Positions 10,715 through 21,800 of a DNA stretch of 25,925 bases are shown one piece after another. The translations under genes and the position numbers were made by a program. The notes under the pieces are model-generated. The model made no database searches and was not told the origin of the DNA. It saw only the letters and a program-made list of their open reading frames with translations. Origin of the DNA: Acanthaster planci (taxonomy: Eukaryota > Echinodermata > Asteroidea > Valvatida > Acanthasteridae); NCBI RefSeq assembly GCF_001949145.1, contig NW_019091456.1, forward strand, positions 31,212-57,136, in the 5' to 3' direction. How positions within the stretch are numbered: position 1 is the stretch's first letter; every line of letters begins with the position of its first letter.

Positions 10715-10828
10715 TGTCATAAGCAGCCCCAACCTTGGCATCCCTAACCAATACATAGTGTGTACATCAGAGTTGTGTGTGCGTACATCATGGTGACATG
10801 ATGTCTATATACAATGTATGTTTGAATG

Positions 10829-10930
10829 CATGTGCATAGTGGTGCAGTTAGTTGTTTGTTACATTTGCACTCCATTTTTCTATTGGAACCAGAATGCTAG
10901 CAAGGGCTTTATTTGGGGAGTGCATCCTGC
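10829..10930. repeat. Diverged inverted repeat, right arm (about 102 bp)
   Basis: Partner of 10201-10304 in opposite orientation. Translated frames over both arms share a short similar stretch (GFVRGVHP against GFIWGVHP), which only reflects the DNA similarity. It abuts the hairpin at 10931-11014. Confidence 0.6.
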
Positions 10931-11014
10931 ATTAGCCCCTCTACTGTGGCACGGACTCTCACTCCCGATCCATCCTGATCGAGAGAGAGATCGTGCCACT
11001 CTAGTGCGGCTAAT
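10931..11014. repeat. Long hairpin, arms of about 40 nt, 6-nt loop
   Basis: 10931-10970 folds back on 10977-11014 around the loop catcct. Paired blocks include gatc next to the loop, the cgtgccac/gtggcacg block, and attagcc/ggctaat at the base. Mismatches and small bulges interrupt the stem. The shape resembles a small foldback element or a small-RNA precursor, but nothing shows transcription. Confidence 0.75.
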
Positions 11015-11039
11015 CCTGCATATGAGCGCACGTTGAATG

Positions 11040-11107
11040 AATGTCAAACTATTACTTATTCAACATTGAATATCAAATGGTTACTTGCTCAACGCTAAAT
11101 GTCAAAC
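11040..11107. repeat. Short degenerate tandem repeat, 29-bp unit
   Basis: Units begin at 11040 and 11069, with a partial unit at 11098. Each opens with aat-n-tcaaa and has ttactt and ctcaac/ttcaac later in the unit. About 2.3 copies. Confidence 0.6.
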
Positions 11108-11523
11108 ATCAAATGAAGAATAAGTAACTAACCTCACATCGGTGGGATCTAGTACCAGAACCAACCTTTATTTCGGGGGAGGGGGAAACTCATCAGGGGG
11201 CCAATAATGTTTACTCTTCTTTGGATTCTTTTTCTGGCCAGTTTGAGCAATGAGGCTTTGGGGGCTTTTTACATGATTTTTGACAATGTTTGAAGAGACG
11301 GAAATGGAACAAACTAAAATGTTTGCTTTCACTTGGGCTTACTAAGTTAAAACAGATAGGCTAGTAGGGCGGCTTATGTTCGGGGGCTCCTTGTTGGATC
11401 CCCAGTCTCCCTGGATCAGCCCTTGATTAGGAGGCACTAGAATGTACAAGAGTAATTGGATTGGAATATGATATACAGTACCTACATGTATTTTACAGTA
11501 GCACATGTCGGCTACATGTAGGC

Positions 11524-11821
11524 CACACGGGGCAAGTGGCCAAGTGGTTAGGGTTTGTGGCTTCTAGTCATAGGGTTGCAGGTTTGAATCCAGCTGCTGG
11601 CAGCATGTTGTGGCCCTTGGCAAGCCTCTTCATACCTGCTTGCCTCTCTCTGCCTAGGAGTATAAATGGGTACCAGCCTTAGATGGGGAAGCAACCTGCG
11701 ATGGACTGGCATCCCATCCAGGGGGGAATAGAAATATTCTCAGTCGTTTCATGCCAGGGAAACCGGAGATAAACACCGGCCTGATGAGCCAAATTGGCTC
11801 GGACCAGAATTGCTTTTTTTT
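11524..11821 (+). mobile_element. tRNA-derived SINE with 12-bp target duplication
   Basis: An A box (TGGCCAAGTGG, 11537-11547) and a B box (GGTTTGAATCC, 11581-11591) are spaced as in a tRNA gene. The body carries the block gcgatggactggcatcccat near 11698, which I recall from many invertebrate SINEs. It ends in a T run. The 12-bp word ctacatgtaggc flanks both sides (11512-11523 and 11822-11833). Part of that word is locally common, but the full match at both edges supports retroposition. Confidence 0.8.
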
Positions 11822-11833
11822 CTACATGTAGGC

Positions 11834-12672
11834 TATTACTAAATCAAGTACACGTAATGCTACATGTGTAAAAAGGAAATTGTTGAGTACTAGTCAGTGC
11901 TACTGCTTTGTTTAGAGTAACTATTAGTACTGGTATTTGTTCTTATGACCTAATGGAAATGCCGAGGGCTGCAGGTACTCAAGCTATAGGCCAAGGATAG
12001 GAGGTACTTCAAGAGGCGCTATCAATAGGGTGTACGTGAACTAGTTCTTGAGTAGGCCTACTTCCAGTTCTGGCAGTCGGTTCAGGGGTAGTCTGCACTA
12101 AAGGCCTATGCGACGGATAGCAACATGTATACATATCTAAACTCTTGGGATCATCACTCTGCTTCTGTAAACTTAGACAGATAGACTGGTGAACCTCCAG
12201 AGGGTAGATAATAATAATAATAATTATAATGATTTGGAATTTTTTTGGGGGGGCTTGCATTTGAAGGAGTTAAATCTCTGTTCTTGTTGAATGTGTAGTG
12301 GTAAAGCATTCCACAACTTAGATGGTAGTGGTGTGAATGTGGACCAGATGCAGTGAATCAGACAGCTGTGGTTCACTTCTCTGATAAACTTTGGTACTAG
12401 GCCTATACAACTGGCACATATTAGAATTCCTGTGATTGAGTGGCATCATTTCATCACGATCTCCACTCCTTTTCTCTTGACAGCTTGTGAAATATGTTTT
12501 TGGTTTTATGTTTTCACTATAGAATGGGGTGTTGTTGTCCAACTTATTCATTAGCTGTTCAAAGCACAAGAAAGTTGTAGTTTACTTTGAGGGCTGATGA
12601 GGAGACAGATTTATAAAATTAAAAGTTCAAGGCATGTTCAACGTATTGTGTATGCTGATTTTTTTTCTTCAG
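11834..12672. other. Upstream of, or 5' intron of, the PGGHG-like gene
   Basis: No coding sequence is recognised. A short ATA/ATT microsatellite lies at about 12207-12231. Because a splice acceptor ends this stretch at 12671-12672, at least its 3' part is likely an intron between an unseen 5' untranslated exon and the first coding exon. The transcription start is not identifiable and could lie far upstream. Confidence 0.45.
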
Positions 12673-12684
12673 GTGTAATCAACC
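12673..12684 (+). other. Splice acceptor and 5' untranslated leader
   Basis: The tract gattttttttcttcag (to 12672) is a strong acceptor. The 12 bases after it contain an in-frame TAA at 12676-12678 before the ATG at 12685. This stop means the protein cannot extend upstream in this frame, which fixes the ATG and implies a noncoding upstream exon. Confidence 0.65.
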
Positions 12685-12857
12685 ATGTCCCTTGTAATCA
12701 GGAGTGTGGTTGTCATACTGTCACTGTACTGTATGATCGATCAGTGTCACTTCCATAGCGCTAAAAGACGTACTTCCACCAACATGACCAATGGCTGTCC
12801 TTGCAACCAGAAATACAAGGACATATCTTTGCTGCCAAATGTCTTTGAGTCTGCAGA
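12685..12857 (+). CDS. Coding exon 1: leader peptide (residues 1-57)
   Basis: It starts MSLVIRSVVVILSLYC, a hydrophobic run typical of a signal peptide or anchor, followed by a polar, Cys-containing linker (NGCPCNQKYKD) with the sequon N33-M-T. It ends in phase 2 at the donor gtaagt (12858). This leader is the least family-like part of the protein. Its reality rests on the strong acceptor before it, the strong donor after it and correct phase into exon 2. Confidence 0.75.
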
Positions 12858-15800
12858 GTAAGTTAGTGAGATTTTCTGAAGTATTTTGATTGTGTTGTAA
12901 CTCACACTGAACTAAAACAAAACGATGCAAACATTTCTCACGATTTAGCCGAGAAACTCTCCACAATGTGATCGAGGAAAAGAATGAGAATAAGATATTA
13001 AGTATTTTACCAGCCAATTTTGGTCGCTATTCAATGTGGAAGGAGACTTGTCTTCAGAAGATTAGAACCGTTGAATACAAAGCCTAAGACTGATATCCAG
13101 CTCTGTTGAAATGGTTCAGTTGTCAGTAGTCCTGTGACGTGACTGTGGAAAGAATGTGTACAAACAGAGACAAGATTCCTATTTTGATGGTCGATCATTG
13201 ATAGATGCAGTTGTACAAGCATGTCTGGATAGGTTTCTGATGTGCTTCGGTAGTCTGTCTTCCATCATTACATTGTTTTCACTGTTTTTCTGAGTTTAGA
13301 CTAGATTTTGCCCAAATTCTTCTTTTGCAATAAGATGCAACAAGTGTATACATGTACATGTAGTTAGTAGAGCATTGTTTCTGTCATCAGGGAGCGGGGC
13401 GGGGGCCCAGTTGAATAGTGTTCCATGTTTGCAGAGTTGGACATCAGACAGGTGTTTTTACTTTAGGTTTTATGCTCATTTGCGAGACCTTAATTGGTAT
13501 ATTATTTCTTTTCAAAAATTGATGGCAGAATAAAGCTGATTATGCTAATTACTGCATTTTGTCCAACCACTTTTTATGCCAAAATTCATGCACATGCCTT
13601 TGGATTCTGTGGTGGCAACCAAGTAATCTGATATTGCTGTGCCCGTGCATTGATTCAAAACTATTCACCTGTGTTTTTGAGGACCAATCCTACATGTGCA
13701 TGTGTAGCCTTTATCGTGGCAGAAACATCACACCATGTACATACCGCTCCTTGACAATTTTGCAATTTCTGCAAAATAGATATACCCGGCAAAATATAGG
13801 ATGGAGGAGTACCCCCTACATGTCCAGACCCAATACACAGTTAAAACTGTTGTTACCTAACACATCCCCCTAGATGTCTTAAAAGAAAAACAATGACCAA
13901 CACAGGGGGAGGGGAGGGTTTATTTCCATCCCATATCTTGCTTCAAATGTATATAAATAGGGCTTCCGTAATGTACAGTGCTTTTGCGTTAGGATTAGTC
14001 TTAAGTAGATCAGCACTGCTTACCTGTTGTTCAACAGGAAAATAAAAGAGTGCTTGTACTCAACCGCATCAAATTGTCAAAAATCCTGTACTGTTTAGAT
14101 TATAAAGTGACTGAAATATCTACAAAGGAACAATTTCACATCTTATATTTTCAGACTTCCGACTGAGGCTTGTTGTCTTCCAGCCGTTGGCAATGGTTAC
14201 CTGGCAACAGTTGTCTACAGTGACACCATCTATGTGAATGGACTTTACAATGGACGTGGCGGTGCAAGTCATCGAGCAAGGATTCCATCCACAGCAGCCA
14301 TTAAAATCTCTTTACCAGCAAAAGTGAACATTTCAAAGGAGTCATACTCATTGGAACTTGAAAATGGTTAGAAAAGTGTCACTTGTTCTTGAGAAATTTG
14401 TATTAGTGAACTACAAAGGTATAGTTTTTGTACATGCACCAGAAGATGTACGGTATTTGTTTAAAGCACTCATGAAACTACATGTACATAGAAAGAAGTT
14501 GCTGAAGTGGTATTTTTAAAAATGTGCATTGCAAATGTACATGTAAATGTACATAATCACTGATACATGTATCTTCATTTTAGTCTTTGCTGATGTGAAG
14601 CAGTAACCCCATTTATGACAAGTTTTTGGTATCATAGAACTGATTAATCAGTTCATAAGTTGTGTTTTTACACTCTTGGTACTGCTGAACATCTCAGTTC
14701 CATTGGTTACACGTTCCTTTTACACTTTCCATTCTGTTCTGTCAAGAAGTAGAGACCATATGAATATAGAGAAACGGTATTTCTTTTGGCACAAGTTCAC
14801 ATTGTAATGCTCTGTACATTTGGACTTTTCCAGGAACTTTTCATCGTAAGGTTAGAACTGATGTAGCTTTCATAGAGCAGAGGATTTATGCGCACCAGAA
14901 TGTCTCTTACATTCTGGTTAATGAGATTGTTGTCACCAGGACAGGACAACCTACAGACCCTATAACCCTCAGATTGATGAACAATACTGGGATAGATAGC
15001 AAAGACATCAACTTCAAGATGTCAGCTTCCGATGATGGCTCTGGGTTAGTAATATAGATCAATTCAATGTGTATATACATTAATAAAAGTAATGTACATT
15101 TGTACAGTGGCATGTCGTGCACAAAATGTGTCTTTACCTTTGGCTTTATGAGGTCTATAAACAGATTGGATTGCTCTGTTTGTTTATTGCGGATATAACT
15201 CTTTTTGACTCACCCTCTCTTCAAGTTGATTTTCAGCGAGTTTCACTGGGGTATATAATCCATGAAAACTGGGAGTTGGTTTTGGCCAATTTGCCAGGAG
15301 TAGGGCTAATAAAGAACACAAATTTCAAAAGCAAGTAACCAAACGGTATGAAAGCCAGTTTGTCCCACTCCTTGATCTTTTTTTTCACTTCATCTGTTAT
15401 GGTTGAAGTTTACTCCCAATGTCATGAATTCTGTTGTTGTGATCCTAAAATGATTGTTGATTTTATCACTTCTAAAAACAGACTGATGTATGGCAACACT
15501 GTAGAATCAGAAACCAGCACAAGTTCCACCATACCAATTGCTGTCAACTGGACTATCATTCCAGACACCATCACGTTACCGTCAGATCAAAACACAAAAA
15601 CTTGGACGTTCATCACGGCCATTGGACCTAACAGTACTGTAGCCTCACTTTTCCAAGCGTATGGTTCAAGTTTGGCATCAGCTGGAATGTTGTACAGCAA
15701 TCACTACATGGAATGGCAGAATAAATGGAATAGTGGCTTAATGGAAGTTGATAATGTGACACTTTCAAAGGCAATTTATGGCAGCATGTACTACATACTA

Positions 15801-18800
15801 AGTTCACTTCCCTCCATCAACTATGATGACCAACAGTTCCCCTTCCATTTCTATGGCTTAAGCCCTGGTGGCTTGGCTCACGGCCGCTTTGACACTGACT
15901 ATGAGGGACATGTGTTCTGGGATCAGGAGACCTGGATGTATCCCACAATGCTTATGTTTCATCCCAAGTTGGGTAGGACCATGTTGGAATCACGAACGTA
16001 TCATCTGGATGCAGCTAAGGACTTAGCCAAGTCGAGAGGCTACCAAGGAGCTGAGTATCCATGGGAGATGGCTTACACAGGTTAGTAGGATCAACCGAGC
16101 AGCCCCAAAATACACCACAAACCTACAGATTTTGTACACTGCAAAGGATATTATTGCAGTCTTTAAAGCTAAGTCAGTTTTAATAATAAAACATTTGAAT
16201 ATGTTAAGCATTCTATTCAATTGAATATTTAAATATTCGATACAAATTCCCACAAATCAGATGTAAAATTTACATTTTACACAAATTAACAGAAAAGCTT
16301 GACGGAATGGCTGCAGTTGTTTGCCTTATTGTTGGGCATATATGACCTGTCACCACAAAATGAACCGAAACTCAGAATCTTTGAAAATTGAAATATTATT
16401 TTTATATTTAAGCAAGAGCTTTCCAATGGTACACTTGGGGTAAAAATAAGGATGACAATGTGACATTATGCTGACAGCTCTGAGTCTCTGTCTCCAACAT
16501 TGTTTCAACATTTCTGACCAGGCATGAATAATGCTGTCATCAAAATTGGTCAAAAATGACCTTTTTAGATATCTGATCCTGTGAAAAATTTGGGATTAAT
16601 CAGAGGGGGTACTCTTTCCAAATATTACAGAGCCCACAAATTGACTTTCCCTTCAATTTTGAACCATCATAGGAAAAGCAGACTTTGACTTTATACTCAT
16701 TTTGCCTCCACAGGTCACATGTATGCATTCAGCTGCCTTTTTATTGGAACACATTGAATTTTTTTCAAAATTCAATTTTGTAACCCAACTGAATTTTTAC
16801 CTCTTTATCACACTGATTTTCACTGCATGGTTAATTTTAAAAAACGTGAATATTTTATAATTGAGTGAATACCTGAATATTTGAATAATCAGCACAGCTC
16901 TAGCTTGTCCTACCCTGCAATCATATTTGCTGAACGCTGGACTGGATTATCCAATAGGCACAGCACACATGTTTCCTAGGGCCTACAAAAATTTTGGGCC
17001 CCCCAAAAAAAGTTTGAAAGCCACAAAAATAATGTAGGTGTGCTAGAAAATGCAAACATCATTCATACATACATGTACATGCATGAGAAAAGTTCCAGCT
17101 AGTTCATAGCATTCTTTTGCTCAGCACCATTAACACGTAATGTGAAGCTCCATCCAGTGCTGAATAGCTCTATTCCAACTTACTGCCCTGACCATATGTG
17201 GCTGAGGCACAGCACTGGAGGACTCTAAAACAGCAAATATGGAGTGACATAAAAATTTGTAGAAGCAAAGACATCGTTTCATAGAGAAATGTAATTAGAA
17301 ATTAAGATTACCTGCAGATCAAAGATTGAAGTCCACTATTCACTGTATGTGGTACTTCTTACAAGAGGAACAAATTATTTCAAACAATATTACCTCACTC
17401 AGCATATTAATTCATGAAATTCATTCTTAGACAGTTTTAGCAGTTTCGAGTGGTCTGTGTTCAGTTGCAAAATCTGCTCTTACAGATTTGCTCTTTGGAA
17501 TTGTCTTCTCTTTTACAGGAGCAGAAGTGTGCCCAGCTGAAATCTACAGTTTGCAGGAGATCCACATTAATGGTGACATATCCTTTGCTGTCCAGCAGTA
17601 TCTTCATGTTACAAGAGATGCTGACTTTTTAAAGAATCGGCGGGGCTATGAGATTATATCAGAGCTGGCCAAATACTGGGCCAGCCGTGTGGAGTACAAC
17701 AGCATGTCAGGGAATTATGAAATCCTAGGTATGTCCAGTAGTAGTACATGTATATGTGAGTTGGTATCTACAGTAGATTCCCATTATAGCGCCCTCAAGG
17801 GGACCTAACAGAATTGAGTGTTATAACTGCACAGCGCTGTACCTGAGTATGGACGTGCAAATGCACATGTGCACGTACTTCTATGTACATGTAAAGATAC
17901 ATGTATCTACATGTACAGTATGTCATATATGTGAATTTGTTTTACATGTACATGTATTTGTAGATGTGTGCACCGTAATTTTTGGAGTATATGCCTTGTA
18001 TCTGTTTATCTCCACGTTTTCGTGACATTAATAAAAAAACAACACCAAATTTCTTCAAAGACCGCATACTGCATCGCGGCACACACATTGATCCACACCC
18101 ACCATGACATCCTGACTGCTACTGCGTACCCATTCATGGACAGTCCAATCGCTGACTTTTCCCAATAACCATGTGACCACAGAAAGTGATACGTCATTAC
18201 AAAGCCCAAGCGATCCGACGTGTGTCACTAAACACTATCGGCGAAATGACCAGATTTGCTACACAAAGATACACTACAGTTTAAGCGGCTGATTTTATCT
18301 ATCGGTAGAAAGAAACCTTTAAGTAACAAAATACTACATGTAGTATTTCACTGTTGATCATTTTGTGTCCCAAACTACACCACGAGAATAAATAAAAAGT
18401 GGGAAAATAATCACTACAATGTTGCCACAGAAAAGCCACGCCGCCGCGGCTCACCATGGTGAGCACGTGCTCGCGATCGCGCTGCATGGACGTGTGCATG
18501 TCTCCACTCTGTGCGATCAGGATAGCCGGCCAGTCGCGGTGACCTTTCGATGTGGTTTCATTCGCTTTATTTTTAAAGAATCTGATTTTCCAAGGTAAAG
18601 AGCGCTGTAACCGGAATCATTTCACATACTATATATGGTTCTTGGGGCCGAAAATCGTGAACGTTATATCCCGACAAGCATTGTAAACGGGAGCACTCTA
18701 ACCACATAAAAATGTGCACGGTGAATGGGCGTGCAGTTGGGGATACGAAAATAGAGGGTTACATTGGTAAGAACATTATATCAGGGAGTGCTATAATGGG

Positions 18801-21800
18801 AATCTACTGTATGAACTTCATTATAAATTTAAGAAAATACATGCAGCGTATTCTGCATGATCCAACTACCAACTTTATTGTGACTGATGAGTGGAAAACA
18901 ATAGATCTTGTGCTTATTAGGCCAGCAAGAAGCGATAACAGTAGATCTTGTGCTTATTAGGCCAGCAAGAAGCGATAACAGTAGATCTTGTGCTTATTAG
19001 GCCAGCAAGAAGCGATAACAGTAGATCTTGTGCTTATTAGGCCAGCAAGAGGCGATAACAATAGATCTTGTGCTTATTAGGCCAGCAAGAGGCGATAACA
19101 ATAGATCTTGTGCTTATTAGGCCAGCAAGAAGTGAAAACAATAGATCTTGTGCTTATTAGGCCAGCAAGAAGCGATAACAGTAGATCTTGTGCTTATTAG
19201 GCCAGCAAGAGGCGATAACAATAGATCTTGTACTTATTAGGCCAGCAAGAAGCGATAACAATAGATCTTGTGCTTATCAGGCTGGCAAGAAGCCATTATT
19301 TTTCCAAAAAGCTTCATTGTTACCTCTTGATGTAATCTCATCCAGCAATTACACCTGACAGTCCTCATGATTTAGTTTCCTCTGCAGGAGAAAACAAGAT
19401 TAATTTTTTTACTGCACGAATTGTAGGGGAGTCAGGTTGGCAAGGTAGTTCTTTCCTTGCCTTCCACCTCTGTGGTCCCGGGTTCGATTCCCAACGCGGT
19501 CCACATGTGGATTGGGTTTTCAGTCCCTACCTGACTTCGTGGGTTTTATCCAGAATATTCCTCTGGGGTTTTCCTCCCACCTCTAAAACGGTAACTGCTT
19601 CTTACTGTCTCCCCTTTACTGATGTTGATGAATATGGGTCGTTTGGCGGCTGCCCGAGGCGCCTTTGTAGGCCATCGGCTGTGTATGCCATCGGCTTAAC
19701 CATGTTTAAATGTATTCATTGTTCCACGCTTAATGTCTTCATTGTACAGCGCATTTGAACATACATGCATTTGAACATGCACTGTATCTATATGAAATTT
19801 GCGCTTTATAAATGTATTAACTATTGTTATTATGAGGCATAAATAACAAAACAGTCAGATGATTTGCAAGGAGGATTTCTTTCTAAAATCATTTCAAGCA
19901 GCTTGAGAGAAAGGAAGTACTAAAGAATATTAAAGTGTTTTAATTGGATCATACTTCTTCCAATTTGCAAAGTTTAAACTATTCAAGCTTGAAATTTAAA
20001 ATCACAAGCTCCAATTTATCCAATCTTGAGCATTTATTCACAGGATACTCAACATGAATGTAAGTTCTGTAAAACATGAGGCCTTGTCCAAATGTTGAAG
20101 TCTGATTTGTGTTTTTTGTCATCCACCAAGGTGCAGATGTGCTTAATTGCAGGTGTCAAACCCCCAGATGAGTACCACTCCAATGTCAATAACTCTGTCT
20201 ACACTAATGCTGTGGCTCAGATTAGTCTTCGCTTGCCAGCATATGCAGGGAAGTTCATCAATGTCACCGCTCCCTCATCCTGGGCAAAAATAGCTGATAA
20301 GCTGTTGATTGTGTACGACATTCTCCACACTTATCACCCAGAGTATGAAGGTTATAACATAGGTAAGCAGATCAGTAATGGAGGTCTTTAGATCAGGTGT
20401 TTGTTTCAAGACCATGTCGACACCTACATGTAGATTTCTCTCTTGGTCTCATTCTTGTACCTGTGTGGTCCTAAAGCCTCAGACGTTTCGTCTGGATCTT
20501 GGGCCTCAAAGTGTTTGTCTCTAGATCTGTCCTCCGTGTCTTGAAGTATCAGTCTGAGACTCAGCAAGAGTAACATGAGATCACTTGCAAAAATTGACTC
20601 TTTGGGCCTCAGTTTGCTCTGAATAATGACGCTGGGTACTTGTTTTGTTTTTGTTGTACCTGTTGCTACCTTATTTAAATGAATCCCTCAGTATTGGATA
20701 TACTGTATAAGCAGTTTATCAGTAGACTGGTTTCCGGCCACTGGTGGATGTATACAGTTCAGAGTGATGATGGAGGCACTGGGAGCAAGTCTGTATAAAG
20801 ACCCAGGAGCCCCTCTTCATGAACTCAGCAATGTGGTATATTATTTTCTATTTGAGTACTGCTTCCATTCAGTTTCATTAACTTTAACAATCCACCATGT
20901 CCACCTGCTCTTGCGTAGGGCCACTTGTCTATATGTTTGTCTTGTTAATTGGTTTGTTGGTGAGGCAGGTAGGGTTTGGTCTGTCTGATGTCAGTCTGTT
21001 ATATATTGGGCAGTTGTATTCCGCTTATGAAAACATATGTTCTTTACTCATATGGGTTTTATTGATTGACAAATATTGGAGGAAACAAATGTATCAAAGT
21101 TTAGGAGCTAACTTTAGAAAGTCAGAAGTCATTTGACTGAAGTTTGAGCAAAGTTCAGAAAGTTTTGACTTTGAAGAAAAATCTAAAGAAACGGAATCTT
21201 TGAAGTAGCAATATTCTTTTTAAACCAAAACCCTCATTTTTAGGAAGAGGAAGCTTATTGTAGAAGATATATGGTTGGCTGTTGGATTTTCTTTTAAATC
21301 AGGAACCAAAGTTAAGCAAGCTGATGCAATTCTGCTGGGCTTTCCACTCAACATTAAAATGGATATTGATCCACGCATTGTTGATCTACGGACCTATGCA
21401 CCTGTAACTGACCCTGATGGACCTGCTATGTCATGGTCCATGTTCTCCATTGGATATGGGGAAATACGTGAATCTGACAAACAAGATGAGATGTTCCAAC
21501 GCAATTTTAAGAACATTCAACAACCGTTTAGGGTAAGTTTCTGTACATGTATGCTTTGGGCTGTAGCTGATAAAAAGCCTCCAGTATCAAAGCTTAGCAC
21601 TTTTGTCACCCGGGTTGATTTCACCAAAGGCATATATTGTGACTTATGACCTGTGATTTAACTATGGCAATAATGGGTTCTCTTGAAGCCAGTAATAGTA
21701 GTTACATGTACACATGTACAGTTTGCCACCTCTATTTAAGAGGGAATATATAAATGCCGAGACACCATTTTGTAATTTTTATCCAAGTAAGTGTAGCGCA

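Larger units (their letters stand above)
12858..17518 (+). other. Introns 1-4 of the PGGHG-like gene
   Basis: Introns occupy 12858-14154, 14367-14833, 15045-15481 and 16081-17518. I see no second gene in them. Intron 1 contains a 14-bp palindrome of the tacatgta type at 13349-13362. Intron 4 contains a small hairpin near 16754-16777 (attgaatttt paired with aaaattcaat). Confidence 0.75.

Noticed and set aside
11529-11600. Functional tRNA gene
   Set aside because: A and B boxes are present, but the cloverleaf is incomplete and SINE body follows; the B box also departs from consensus.
11782-11808. Hammerhead-ribozyme-like stretch in the SINE (ctgatgagcc...ggctcgga)
   Set aside because: The CTGATGA box and stem II are present, but the required GAAA is GGAC and no cleavage triplet with supporting stems is evident. 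As I recall it, similar text is simply part of the SINE body.
15348-15481. Start of a separate protein at the ATG at 15348
   Set aside because: The frame is open, but this part is T-rich intron-like text. The acceptor at 15481 restores phase with exon 3, and family similarity starts only after it.
18712-18960. 82-codon open frame running from the pogo-like element into the minisatellite
   Set aside because: It crosses the transposon end and the tandem array, so it is a chance reading frame.
19437-19500. Functional tRNA gene
   Set aside because: It has tRNA-like promoter boxes only. The acceptor stem does not pair, and a SINE body with a LINE-type tail follows.
20764-21136. Open frames between exons 6 and 7
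   Set aside because: They have no family similarity and would add sequence not found in the PGGHG family. Exon 6 joins exon 7 directly in phase.
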